A DNA stretch of 64,000 nucleotides from Pseudomonas fluorescens (lineage in GTDB: Bacteria > Pseudomonadota > Gammaproteobacteria > Pseudomonadales > Pseudomonadaceae), in NCBI RefSeq assembly GCF_001648775.1, contig NZ_LVEJ01000009.1:34216-98215 (forward strand), read 5' to 3'. The position numbers and the translations under genes are program-made. The notes below the pieces were generated by a model. It was not told the DNA's origin. It ran no database searches and saw only the letters and a list, made by a program, of their open reading frames with translations. Numbering within the stretch: the stretch's first letter is position 1; each line of letters starts with the position of its first letter. Below are positions 49,086 through 57,638 of the stretch, piece by piece.

Positions 49086-50168
49086 GTGAAGAAAATACTG
49101 CACGTGGCAGAGACGATCAAAGGTGGCGTCGCGACGGTCATCCGTACGATTTCGGCGTCGCCTGAAGGCGATGCGGCGAACTACGAGCTGGTGTATCTGG
49201 TCCCGGAGGATCAGGCCAAAGAGTTGCACGGCATTGGCGAGGAACAGATCCGCACCTTTCCCCGCACCGGGCGCAATGTGCCGTCGTTGCTGCGTTTCGC
49301 CTGGCGCCTGACTCAGGTGATGCTCAAGGAAAAACCTGATGTGGTGCATTTGCACAGCACCTTTTCCGGGGTGATTGGCCGGTGTGTCTGCGTGCTGTTG
49401 CGACCGTGGCGCAAGCCGAAAATCGTCTACTGCCCGCACGCGTTTTCGTTCCTGATGGAAAGCTCGCCGACCAAGCAGAAAGCCTATGCGTGGATCGAGC
49501 GGGTGCTGCAAAAAGTCACCGACGTGATCATTTGCGTCAGCCAGTACGAACTCGACAAAGCCGCGCGGTTCGGCATCGAGCGCAAGCGCATGACGCTGAT
49601 CTACAACGGTATTCACCGTAAGGACGTCGAGCCTAAAGCGGCGAGTCCCGAGCCGATTCATCTGCTGTTTGTCGGTCGCCTCGATTACCAGAAAGGCTTC
49701 GACGTGTTGCTCAAGGCCTTCGCCAACGTGCAGCGCAACGACCTGAAACTGACCGTGGTCGGCAGCGCGGTCAACGAGGATGCGGTGGAGTGCCCACCGA
49801 TGGACGCCGTCGAGTATTTGCCATGGGTCACGCCGAGCGAAGTGCAGGCGCTTTACCAGCAAGCCGACGCGTTGATCGTGCCGAGTCGCTGGGAAGGTTT
49901 CGCCATGGTGCCGCTGGAAGGCATGGCCATGGGTTTGCCGGTGATCGCCAGCAATTGCACCTCGCTGCCTGAACTGGTCACCAACGAAGTGTCCGGCTAC
50001 GTCTTTCCCTCCGGCGATCACCAGGCATTGGCCGACGTGCTAACGATCATCCAGAAGCCACGCCTGCTCGACCTCGGCAATGAAGGACGGAGCATCGTCC
50101 GCGAGCGTTTCAGCGCCGCGTTGATGATTCGCCAGACCTACGACCTGTATCGCGCTCCCACTTTTTAA
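49086..50168 (+). CDS. Glycosyltransferase family 4
   Basis: The 360-residue GT-B fold enzyme has an N-terminal domain starting KKILHVAETIKGGVATVIRTI and PDVVHLHSTFSGVIG, and a C-terminal nucleotide-sugar domain with LLFVGRLDYQKGFDVLL and the E-x7-E motif EGFAMVPLEGMAMGLP. It starts with GTG at 49086. It is the only recognised sugar transferase in the locus, so the repeat unit is probably short or other transferases lie elsewhere. Donor and acceptor are unknown. Confidence 0.9.
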   Translation: MKKILHVAETIKGGVATVIRTISASPEGDAANYELVYLVPEDQAKELHGIGEEQIRTFPRTGRNVPSLLRFAWRLTQVMLKEKPDVVHLHSTFSGVIGRCVCVLLRPWRKPKIVYCPHAFSFLMESSPTKQKAYAWIERVLQKVTDVIICVSQYELDKAARFGIERKRMTLIYNGIHRKDVEPKAASPEPIHLLFVGRLDYQKGFDVLLKAFANVQRNDLKLTVVGSAVNEDAVECPPMDAVEYLPWVTPSEVQALYQQADALIVPSRWEGFAMVPLEGMAMGLPVIASNCTSLPELVTNEVSGYVFPSGDHQALADVLTIIQKPRLLDLGNEGRSIVRERFSAALMIRQTYDLYRAPTF

Positions 50169-50183
50169 GTAGAACTCAAGCAT

Positions 50184-51296
50184 ATGAACGTAACGATTTT
50201 GCATGGCTACAGTGCGTCCAACTCCGGTGACGGCCTGCTCGTCGATCTGGCCATCGCGCTGGTGCAGCGCAACTTTGGTGAAGACACCGCGATCAGTGTC
50301 GTCGCGTCCGATCCGGACTCTTTCAGCTACTTGCCGCACCCGCGTTTCGACGCCCCGGTGATGGCGGCCAAGGGCTTGGGCCGGGTCAAGCAAGCGGTGT
50401 TCCTCAATCAGTCTTACGCAGGACTGGCTGACCTGCTGAAGAAAACCGATCTGATCGTCGGCGTCGGCGGCGGCTACATGCGTTCGAAAAGTGCCTTCGA
50501 ACACATCAAGCTGAAACTCGGCCACGCCAAGCAACTGGAAACCGCGATCCTCAGCAAAGTGCCGTCGGTGTACCTGCCGCAAAGCATCGGCCCATTCCAC
50601 GGCGAGAGCAGCAAGATCGTCGAGCACTACGCCAGTGCCGACGCGGTGTTCGTGCGCGACAATCGTTCTTCGGCGATTTTCGATGCCTGTGCCAACGTCT
50701 ACCGCGCGCCGGATCTGGCGGTGCAGTCGCTGGCGAGCAAAATCCTTCAGCAAGCGAAATTCACCCGCTGCGCGTCGTCGCCAGCCACGGTGTGCGTGGT
50801 GCTGCGCAAGCCGCCAGAGTGGAGCAAGGAGAAGAAAGTCGCTTACGTGGCCAATCTGAAGTTGCTGCTGCAGCGCCTGAAGAACAAAAGCAAAGTCGTC
50901 TGTGCGGTACAGAGCGCGGTGCGTGGCAACGATGACGGCGCGTTCTATCGCGAGCTGGGCATCACTGAAGACCTGCTGTCGTTGAAGGCGACCATCGCCA
51001 AATACCAGCCGGACCTGGTGATTTCCGTGCGTCTGCACGGCGCCATCGAATCGCTGCTTTCCGGCGTGCCGGCGTACCACATCAGCTATGAGCGCAAAGG
51101 CTTTGGCGCCTATCAGGACATGGGCGTCGAGGACTGGGTGATCAACGGTGGCGACATCAATGTCGACACCATCATCGACACCGTTTACGCGCCGAATGCG
51201 TTGTCGAATTTCGGCAAGCGCCTGACCGACACCTGCCGTGAAATCGAAGCAAAAACCGTGGCCATGGACGAGATCATCAAAGGTGTCGTTCGATGA
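50184..51296 (+). CDS. Polysaccharide pyruvyl transferase family protein
   Basis: The 370-residue protein belongs to the polysaccharide pyruvyl transferase family (CsaB/WcaK-like). It shows ILHGYSASNSGDGLLVDLAI at the start, LIVGVGGGYMRSK, SVYLPQSIGPFHG, and VISVRLHGAIESLLSGVPAYHISY. These enzymes add a pyruvate ketal from PEP to a sugar of the polymer, giving negative charge. Its stop overlaps the flippase start (ATGA). Pyruvylation of this polymer is likely but not shown. Confidence 0.88.
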   Translation: MNVTILHGYSASNSGDGLLVDLAIALVQRNFGEDTAISVVASDPDSFSYLPHPRFDAPVMAAKGLGRVKQAVFLNQSYAGLADLLKKTDLIVGVGGGYMRSKSAFEHIKLKLGHAKQLETAILSKVPSVYLPQSIGPFHGESSKIVEHYASADAVFVRDNRSSAIFDACANVYRAPDLAVQSLASKILQQAKFTRCASSPATVCVVLRKPPEWSKEKKVAYVANLKLLLQRLKNKSKVVCAVQSAVRGNDDGAFYRELGITEDLLSLKATIAKYQPDLVISVRLHGAIESLLSGVPAYHISYERKGFGAYQDMGVEDWVINGGDINVDTIIDTVYAPNALSNFGKRLTDTCREIEAKTVAMDEIIKGVVR

Positions 51297-52525
51297 TATT
51301 TCGGCTGCTGCTTCGCGGCGGAGCGTTAGGCGCGAAGTTTTTGCTGGTGTTGGCGATCACCCATTACCTCGGTTATGAGGCGCTGGGTTTTTACGGCGTG
51401 GTGGTCGCGGCGTCGTTGATCGCGTCGAAGTTTTACAGTGTCGGTTTCAGTTCCGAGATCAATCGGCTGATCAGTGTCGGCGGCAGTTCGCGCCGCGTGG
51501 TCGACAAAGTCCTGCTGCTGTATCTGGCGGTGGGGCTGTTGTTGTCGGTAGCGACGGTGCTGATCTATTCACTGTTTCAGACGGTCGAAGCGACGACTGC
51601 GCTGATCCTCTGCGTGACGCTGGTATTGCTCACTGAGCATCTGTCGTTCGAGATCAATTCGTTCGTGTTTTCCGCGCAGAAAGCCACAGCCGGCGCATTG
51701 CTGTTCTTCATCAAGACCGGCCTGTGGGCGGTGTTGGCGGTGGGCGGGATGATGCTCGACTGGGTGTCGGGAATCGCCAGCGTGTTGTGGCTGTGGGTCG
51801 CCGCCAACGTGCTGGTGATCATCGCCGGTTACCTGATCGTGGTGAACGAGCACAAGGGCCGGGTCGCCGGCACGTTGGCCACGGGTACCGTGTGGAAGGC
51901 CGGGTTACCGTTCTATCTCGGCACTGGTTTGATCGCGCTGAGTCAATACGCCGAGCGCTTTCTGATCGCCGATCTGGAACCCTATGCTGCCCTCGGTAAA
52001 TACGTCTACGCGTGGTCGGCGGCCAACACCTTGCAGGCGTTGTCTTACGCGGTGGTGGCAGTGGTCGGCATCCCGGTGCTGGCCAAGCGTTTTCAGGCTG
52101 ATCAGCAGGCGTTCACGGTCAAGCAGCTGTTCATCAACAAGTGGGTCATGCGCTCGCTGGTGGTGTCGGCGGCGGTGGCGGTGGCGATTTATCTGTTCTT
52201 CAACGTGGTGCTCGATTACGTCGCTACCAGCGTGCCACGTCCGGACAACGCGATTCTTGCTGTGCTGATTTTTTCCTTCGCCTTGCGCGCGATTGGCGAC
52301 ATTGTCTGGGGCGGTTTGATTGCCTCGAAAAACAGTCGGGTATCACTGGCCAGCGCGGCGATTTGCCTGCTGGTGTCAGTGCCGGTCAGCTATCTGCTGA
52401 TCAAGCATTATTCGATTTACGGCGCGGCGTGGGGCAATGTCTTCGCGATCATCGTCCAGCTTGTGGTGATTGCTGTGCTGACCCGTGCGACCCAGGCGAA
52501 AAAGGCCGCATTGTCATGGGCCTGA
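51293..52525 (+). CDS. wzx: Polysaccharide flippase (Wzx-like)
   Basis: The 410-residue protein has about 12 hydrophobic segments with the MATE/MVF-like start FRLLLRGGALGAKFLLVLAI and a middle charged loop (VVNEHKGRVAGT). It fits the Wzx flippases that move lipid-linked repeat units across the inner membrane. ATGA overlap with the pyruvyl transferase and a ten-base overlap with the next gene indicate tight coupling. Confidence 0.85.
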   Translation: MIFRLLLRGGALGAKFLLVLAITHYLGYEALGFYGVVVAASLIASKFYSVGFSSEINRLISVGGSSRRVVDKVLLLYLAVGLLLSVATVLIYSLFQTVEATTALILCVTLVLLTEHLSFEINSFVFSAQKATAGALLFFIKTGLWAVLAVGGMMLDWVSGIASVLWLWVAANVLVIIAGYLIVVNEHKGRVAGTLATGTVWKAGLPFYLGTGLIALSQYAERFLIADLEPYAALGKYVYAWSAANTLQALSYAVVAVVGIPVLAKRFQADQQAFTVKQLFINKWVMRSLVVSAAVAVAIYLFFNVVLDYVATSVPRPDNAILAVLIFSFALRAIGDIVWGGLIASKNSRVSLASAAICLLVSVPVSYLLIKHYSIYGAAWGNVFAIIVQLVVIAVLTRATQAKKAALSWA

Positions 52526-53619
52526 AACTGCCGTGCATCGAGTTTCGTGGCAAGCGACTCGATTCGTATGTGTCGTTCCTGATCCTCTTCACCGGGCTGT
52601 TTCTGTCGGTGGCGATGCCGCTGCTGATCCCGCGTGATCCGGGGCCGGATGCGATGACTTTGTGGTCGTCCTACGCGCGTGCCGACAACTGCAACTTCTG
52701 GAACCCGTTCTCGCCGGATCGCTCGTCCTACGAGTGCTCGGCGTTCCTGCTGCGGCCCACCGGGATTAACCTGACCAATGCCTGGGCCTACGGCATGTTC
52801 TGCAATTTTTTCCTCACGGCGATACCGGTGGTGGTGTTTCGGCGCATGCCGTTGGCGATCTTCGGCACGTTGTGTCTGTGGGGGATCGTGCGCTCGTTTT
52901 TCCTCGAGAACCTGACCAAGGAAATCATCGTGTCGGTAGCGGTGTTGAGCATTCTGCTCAGCTCGCTGACGCGCAAATATCGCGGCGGGTTTTTTCTCTC
53001 GGCAGTGATATACGGCGTGCTGATCCGGCCTTACTGGATTCTGTTTTCGCTGTCGTGGGTCGGCGTCTGCGTGATGAAAAAGTACGTGTCTCGCACCACG
53101 TTCTTCCTGATGCTGTTCCTGTTCTACCTCGCGGTGGCCATGTCGATTCAGCTCGCCCTGGGTTTCCCGGTGTCGTCGATTCGCGCCAGTAACAACGAAC
53201 TGCGCACGGCGGGCGAGGAGGGCTCCAAATCGTTGATCGTGTCGTGGCTGACTGGCAGCGACTTCGTTTCGCAGGCGCTGGACTCGATGATCATCTTCTT
53301 CCGCCTGTCGTTCCCGGTGGAACTGATTCTGCTGTCCGGGCCGGGGCAAGTGATCTTCGTCGCGTTGATGATCATGACCGCGTTGCTGCTGTTCAAAGTC
53401 ATCACCTCGACCGACTACAAAGGCGCACCGATCCAGACCAAACCCAAGGAGCTGATTGCGATTCCGTTGGCGTTTCTGCTGGTGCAAGGCCTGTTCGAGC
53501 CGGACTTCGGCTCCTTCGCCCGGCACTTTTCGATGGTGGTGCCGGTGTTGTTTGTCGGCCTGGGCTTGATGCTGCGGGCGAACAAACCGGTGCAGGTTGA
53601 ATCACGAATTCTGAATTGA
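52516..53619 (+). CDS. wzy: Polytopic membrane protein, likely repeat-unit polymerase (Wzy-like)
   Basis: The 367-residue protein has around nine to ten TM segments and a large loop after TM1 with several aromatic, Cys and Pro residues (SSYARADNCNFWNPFSPDRS), typical of polymerases of the Wzy class. A late motif EPDFGSFARHFSMVVP resembles loops seen in O-antigen polymerase-like proteins. Sequence identity in this class is very low, so the call rests on topology and position after the flippase. The ATG at 52516 is within the flippase gene and gives the correct N-terminus. Confidence 0.65.
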   Translation: MGLKLPCIEFRGKRLDSYVSFLILFTGLFLSVAMPLLIPRDPGPDAMTLWSSYARADNCNFWNPFSPDRSSYECSAFLLRPTGINLTNAWAYGMFCNFFLTAIPVVVFRRMPLAIFGTLCLWGIVRSFFLENLTKEIIVSVAVLSILLSSLTRKYRGGFFLSAVIYGVLIRPYWILFSLSWVGVCVMKKYVSRTTFFLMLFLFYLAVAMSIQLALGFPVSSIRASNNELRTAGEEGSKSLIVSWLTGSDFVSQALDSMIIFFRLSFPVELILLSGPGQVIFVALMIMTALLLFKVITSTDYKGAPIQTKPKELIAIPLAFLLVQGLFEPDFGSFARHFSMVVPVLFVGLGLMLRANKPVQVESRILN

Positions 53620-53631
53620 GGCAGGTGCTTT

Positions 53632-54678
53632 ATGTCGAGCAAGAAAAAGTCCCTGGAGATTGAAACCCTGCGTGGCCTGGCGTGCCTGCTGCTGGTGCTC
53701 TATCACGTCATCGGGCCGCTGGGCGGTGGCTTGAAAATCGATATCGGCTCGCCGTTCCGGGTGATCGCCGACTCGATGGTGTACGTGCGCATGCCGCTGT
53801 TCACCTTCATCTCCGGGTACATCTATTCGATCTACAAAATCCGTGGCAATGACTTTTCCGCGTTCTTCAGCGGCAAGGTGCGCCGCTTGATCGTGCCGCT
53901 GTTTTGCGTCGGTGTACCGTTCTCGGTGTTGCAAGCGGTGGGGCCGGGGGTGAACAAGGACGTCGGCGTGATCGACGCGTTGTTGTCGTTCTGGGTGCCG
54001 GTGAATCACTTCTGGTTCCTGCAGGCGGTGTTCATCATTTTCATGTTCGTCGGGCTGCTGGAGTGGCGCGGGATGCTGCGCTCGGCGACGCGGCTGTATG
54101 GGTTGTTCGCGTTTGCGGCTGTGTTGTTTCTGTTGCCGCCGTTCAAGTTCGATGCGTTCGGGATCAACGGCGCGATTTATCTGCTGCCGTTTTTTGTCGC
54201 GGGGATGATTGGCCAGGAGAATGTCGACGCCCTGAAACAGCGCTTCAAGGTCATCGGGCCCGTGGTGTTTGTGCTGATTTCGCTGACGCTGTTGTACGTG
54301 GCGGCGATTGATCGCGAGTTGATTGTCGATCGTCGTAGCTTGGTTGGTTTGACCGTGGGTTGCGTGTCGTGCATCGCGTTGTTGTCGAGTGATATGCGCT
54401 CGAAGGCGCTGACCTGGCTCGGTGGTTATTCCTATGCGATTTTCCTGTTTCATGTGCTGTTCGCGGCGACGTCGCGGTTTGTGCTGGGGCGGTTGGGGGT
54501 GAAGGATGAGAGCTTGCTGGTGCTCGGCGGCTTGAGTTGTGGCTTGCTTGGGCCGGTGGTGTTGTCGATGGTTTTCAGTCGGTTCAATTTCACTTCGGTG
54601 TTGTTCCTTGGTGAGCGGTCGGCGAAGAAGAAGCCGTTGGTGCCCATCACTCCGGTGCCGCAAACCCAAAGCAGCTAA
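53632..54678 (+). CDS. Acyltransferase family 3 membrane protein
   Basis: The 348-residue protein has about ten TM segments and the acyltransferase-3 start EIETLRGLACLLLVLYHVIG with the catalytic His in YHV. Conserved FTFISGYIYS and FWFLQAVFIIFMF follow, and YSYAIFLFHVLFA near the end. Such proteins O-acetylate or otherwise acylate cell-surface sugars. It follows the polymerase by 12 bases and comes before a REP pair and an SGNH-like gene, with which it may act as an acetylation pair. Confidence 0.9.
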   Translation: MSSKKKSLEIETLRGLACLLLVLYHVIGPLGGGLKIDIGSPFRVIADSMVYVRMPLFTFISGYIYSIYKIRGNDFSAFFSGKVRRLIVPLFCVGVPFSVLQAVGPGVNKDVGVIDALLSFWVPVNHFWFLQAVFIIFMFVGLLEWRGMLRSATRLYGLFAFAAVLFLLPPFKFDAFGINGAIYLLPFFVAGMIGQENVDALKQRFKVIGPVVFVLISLTLLYVAAIDRELIVDRRSLVGLTVGCVSCIALLSSDMRSKALTWLGGYSYAIFLFHVLFAATSRFVLGRLGVKDESLLVLGGLSCGLLGPVVLSMVFSRFNFTSVLFLGERSAKKKPLVPITPVPQTQSS

Positions 54679-54681
54679 GAG

Positions 54682-54777
54682 CTTCGCGAGCAGGCTCGCT
54701 CCCACAGTGGATCTCTGCAAGTCACACAATCCCTGTAGATGACCACAATCCCTGTGGGAGCGAGCTTGCTCGCGAAG
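54682..54777. repeat. REP pair (REPIN-like) with a spacer duplication
   Basis: GCTTCGCGAGCAGGCTCGCTCCCACA faces TGTGGGAGCGAGCTTGCTCGCGAAG. The spacer has a direct repeat CACAATCCCTGT at 54725-54736 and 54744-54755 (19-base period), which explains its larger size. It sits inside the EPS operon between acyltransferase and SGNH genes. Confidence 0.92.
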
Positions 54778-54806
54778 GGGCCATTTCAGACTGAAGGAAG
54801 TTTTGC

Positions 54807-55934
54807 ATGTTGGCAGTAGATGACGCGCAACCCGTCGCAGCGTCGGTAGTTGAGGTGGGCGATGCCCGCGAGCGTTTTGCGCAGTGGCGTGAAGGCAAGG
54901 GCGGCGCGGTGTTGTCGGTCTCGGTGATCGGCGACAGCTACAGCGCCGGGCAGGATTTCTACCTGAACAAACTGGTGCAGCGCGTGGCCGGGGAGGTGGG
55001 TTTTGCCGGGCCGGGTTATGTCGGTTTCAACCACGGTGCCGCGTTGGGTGGCACGCATTTCAAATACACGCGCAGCAGCGACAAGTACTTCGGAGGCGAC
55101 TGGAAAGTTTCTGGCCTGGGGCAGGCGAGTCCGGACAGTCGCACAGTCACGGGCCACCCCGGCGCGTGGTTGCAAGTGGATGCGAGTCCGACGCCGCGCA
55201 TCGATACGGCAGTTACTCAGGCGAAATTGCTTTACCTCGGCACTGGCGAATCCTCTGAGATCCGTTACCGCTGGTCACCTTCACAAGATTGGCAGCCCAT
55301 GACGCTGACAGGCGCCGGGGTTCAGGAAGTGCCATTGGCGGGCCTGTCCGCAGCGAAAGACTGGTCCTTCAAACTGGAAGTGGTGAAGGGCGCACCAACG
55401 TTGTTCGGCCTGTGGATGCGTAACGATCAGAACGGCATACGCGTGTCGAAACTGGCGGCTTCCGGTGCGGCCTCCGCCGATTTCTATCACAAGGATCCGC
55501 AATGGCAGGTGCAGTGGAAAGCCGCGGTGTCGAAGATTCCCGCTGATGTTTACCTGATCATGCTCGGTGGCAACGATCAGGGCTTCGGCGTGAAGCCTGC
55601 GCAGTACCTGCAGAACGTTCAGGGGCTGGTGGGCATGCTGCGCGAGATTCAGCCGCAGGCGAGCATCAACCTGATCATGCGTCAGGACACCACGCGCTCC
55701 AGCGCTTATCCGATGTCGGCGTATGCGCAGGTGCTTGAGCCGTGGGCGCGCGAGCAGCATCTGGGGTACGCCAACCTGCAATGCGCGTTCGGCCCCGATG
55801 TTAAGCGCTACGCGGCGGCGATGATCGGCCCGGACAAGATTCATCCGCTGCCGGCCACGGGCGGGAAGGTGATTGCCGATTACTTCTACGGCTGGATCAT
55901 GGGGGCCAAGGACCGGTGCGATGCCGCCCAGTAA
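54807..55934 (+). CDS. SGNH/GDSL hydrolase-fold protein
   Basis: The 375-residue protein has the SGNH blocks: SVIGDSYSAGQDF (block I Ser), IMLGGNDQGFG (block III Asn) and DKIHPLPATGG (block V Asp/His). A Gly-rich beta insertion lies between I and III. The family includes sugar O-acetyl esterases/transferases such as AlgJ/AlgX partners. No signal peptide is visible (MLAVDDAQPVAASVVEVGD), though the site GAAGGAAG before 54807 is excellent. The predicted place is therefore cytoplasmic, unusual for a polysaccharide acetyl-modifying protein. It probably pairs with the acyltransferase upstream. Confidence 0.82.
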   Translation: MLAVDDAQPVAASVVEVGDARERFAQWREGKGGAVLSVSVIGDSYSAGQDFYLNKLVQRVAGEVGFAGPGYVGFNHGAALGGTHFKYTRSSDKYFGGDWKVSGLGQASPDSRTVTGHPGAWLQVDASPTPRIDTAVTQAKLLYLGTGESSEIRYRWSPSQDWQPMTLTGAGVQEVPLAGLSAAKDWSFKLEVVKGAPTLFGLWMRNDQNGIRVSKLAASGAASADFYHKDPQWQVQWKAAVSKIPADVYLIMLGGNDQGFGVKPAQYLQNVQGLVGMLREIQPQASINLIMRQDTTRSSAYPMSAYAQVLEPWAREQHLGYANLQCAFGPDVKRYAAAMIGPDKIHPLPATGGKVIADYFYGWIMGAKDRCDAAQ

Positions 55935-55940
55935 TGATCG

Positions 55941-55961
55941 TTCCCACGCTCTGCGTGGGAA
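55941..55961. repeat. Short palindromic repeat, second REP class
   Basis: TTCCCACGC-TCT-GCGTGGGAA, a motif unlike the GTGGGAGCGAGC class, just after the SGNH gene. It also could act as a weak terminator but has no T-run. Confidence 0.7.
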
Positions 55962-55978
55962 AGATCAGGCGAGAGGCG

Positions 55979-56383
55979 TTATTCGAAGGCGTCGACTTGC
56001 TCGAGCAACTCCGCAATCCTCTGCGGCATCAAGCGCGTATCGCAGCGAGTCTCAACGTTGATGATGATCGCCGGGTCGTTACAGCAAATCCGCACCCGGA
56101 AGCGCCAGTCGCTGAAGATCACTTTCAGCCCGTCACGGTCATCCATCTCCAGCGCCTGCTCGCCGTAAAGCTTTTTCAGATGCGCGAGCAGCGGATACGG
56201 ATCGCGCAGCGGCCGGCGAATATCGCCGGACGCGGGAAACACGCCAATCCGCTCCACCAGCAGAATCGTGCCCAGCCAGGACTCATTGGCGCTGGGCAAC
56301 GGTTGATGGCGCGACAGCCAGCTCATCACCCCGAGGTTACCCATCTCGCGTTCAATCTCTACGGAATGTTGTGCAATGTTCAT
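55979..56383 (-). CDS. Stand-alone phosphomannomutase/phosphoglucomutase C-terminal-like domain
   Basis: The 134-residue protein aligns by eye with the C-terminal end of ManB/CpsG-type enzymes: ERIGVFPASGDIRRPL, DRDGLKVIFSDWRFRVRI, then IINVETRCDTRLM, where ManB has FPASGEIN, DGISMTFADWRFNLR and LNVESRGD. Domains with the catalytic phosphoserine, the metal-binding loop and the sugar-binding loop are absent, and the phosphate-binding RxSNTEP is changed to RICCNDP. It cannot be a working mutase. A good GAGG site precedes the ATG and it follows galU by 32 bases, so it is probably translated. Role is unknown; the similarity call is from memory of the family. Confidence 0.7.
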   Translation of the reverse strand: MNIAQHSVEIEREMGNLGVMSWLSRHQPLPSANESWLGTILLVERIGVFPASGDIRRPLRDPYPLLAHLKKLYGEQALEMDDRDGLKVIFSDWRFRVRICCNDPAIIINVETRCDTRLMPQRIAELLEQVDAFE

Positions 56384-56415
56384 AGTGGCCTCGTGGGGTA
56401 GGGAGCGGAGCCGTC

Positions 56416-57249
56416 TCAGCGGCCCTTGAGATAGACGTTTTCGTAGCAGAAATTGGTCGCCTGCAAGTAACCCTCGGCATCACCGCAGTCAAAGCGCAGG
56501 CCTTTGAATTTGTAGGCCAGTACGCAACCGTTCTGCGCCTGTTTCATCAGCGCGTCGGTGATCTGGATTTCGCCGCCCTTGCCCGGTTGGGTGTCGGCGA
56601 TCAGGTCGAAAATGTCCGGTGTGAGGATGTAGCGGCCGATGATCGCGAGGTTCGACGGCGCGTCTTGCGGGGCCGGTTTTTCCACCATGTTGTTGACCCG
56701 GTAAATGCCGTCGGACATCAGCTCGCCGGCGATTACCCCGTACTTGTGCGTCTGGTCGGCCGGGACTTCCTGGATGGCGACGATCGAGCAGCGGAATTTC
56801 TTGTACAACTGGATCATCTGCGTCAGGACGCCGTCACCTTCCAGGTTCAGGCACAGGTCATCGGCCAGCACCACGGCGAAGGGCTCGTCGCCGATCAGCG
56901 GACGACCGCTGAGAATCGCGTGACCGAGGCCCTTCATTTCCACCTGACGGGTGTAGGAGAAGGTGCAGGTGTCGATCAGCTCGCGGGTGCCGGCGAGGAA
57001 TTTCTCTTTCTCGGTGCCACGGATCTGGTGTTCGAGTTCGTAGCTGATGTCGAAATGGTCTTCCAGCGCACGCTTGCCACGACCGGTGACGATGGCCATG
57101 TGTTGCAGGCCGGCGTCCCGCGCTTCTTCAACGGCGTATTCGATCAACGGCTTGTTGACGATCGGCAGCATCTCTTTCGGCATGGCTTTGGTGGCCGGCA
57201 GGAAACGCGTGCCATAGCCGGCAGCGGGGAACAAACATTTACGAATCAT
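56416..57249 (-). CDS. galU: UTP-glucose-1-phosphate uridylyltransferase GalU
   Basis: The 277-residue enzyme makes UDP-glucose, the precursor of UDP-galactose and glucosylated polymers. The N-terminal signature is KCLFPAAGYGTRFLPATKAMPKEMLP. VEEARDAGL, ILSGRPLIGDEPFAVVLADDL with the metal-binding Asp, and LRFDCGDAEGYLQATNFCYEN complete the family pattern. The ATG at 57249 follows an AGGA site; upstream Mets are not supported. It runs against the EPS operon direction and leads a leftward pair with the mutase-like gene. Confidence 0.95.
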   Translation of the reverse strand: MIRKCLFPAAGYGTRFLPATKAMPKEMLPIVNKPLIEYAVEEARDAGLQHMAIVTGRGKRALEDHFDISYELEHQIRGTEKEKFLAGTRELIDTCTFSYTRQVEMKGLGHAILSGRPLIGDEPFAVVLADDLCLNLEGDGVLTQMIQLYKKFRCSIVAIQEVPADQTHKYGVIAGELMSDGIYRVNNMVEKPAPQDAPSNLAIIGRYILTPDIFDLIADTQPGKGGEIQITDALMKQAQNGCVLAYKFKGLRFDCGDAEGYLQATNFCYENVYLKGR

Positions 57250-57638
57250 AAAAGTATCCTGGACAGTCATGGAACACAGGCGACAAATGCACGCACTCAA
57301 TGAGGGCGTGCAAGTTTGAATAATATTGAACGCCTGCTTTAATACCTGAGTCAGGTTGTTAATGGCAATTAATCGAGGGGGTAAAAGCCGGCAATGTTAT
57401 GAGATGTCGGTTAGCGCGTTATTAGTTATTTTTAGTCGGTATCTGTTGATAGTGATTGGTGCACTTGCAGTGCTAATAAGTACCGGGCAATACAGTTTGA
57501 ACTGGCAAAATAATTATGGCCAGTCATTGAACTAATTTTGTTTGAGGTTGTTGTCGGCTTGTTTGTGTGGATTGTGACACATCTCCAGCACAAGAAGCTT
57601 GACACCCACTCGGTACTTATCCAATGACGGACCGCGCT
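57250..57638. promoter_or_regulatory. AT-rich divergent control region galU / galE
   Basis: This 389-base region has no gene. It is strikingly AT-rich and holds GTTATTTTTAGTC (57425-57437) plus the inverted pair ATAAGTACCG (57476-57485) and CGGTACTTAT (57611-57620), the latter 19 bases before the galE start. It is probably a promoter region for both genes and possibly a laterally acquired or silenced segment. Confidence 0.6.
57425..57437 (+). promoter_or_regulatory. Shared EPS motif, copy 2 (between galU and galE)
   Basis: GTTATTTTTAGTC; 14 identical bases including the leading A with copy 1. Confidence 0.5.
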
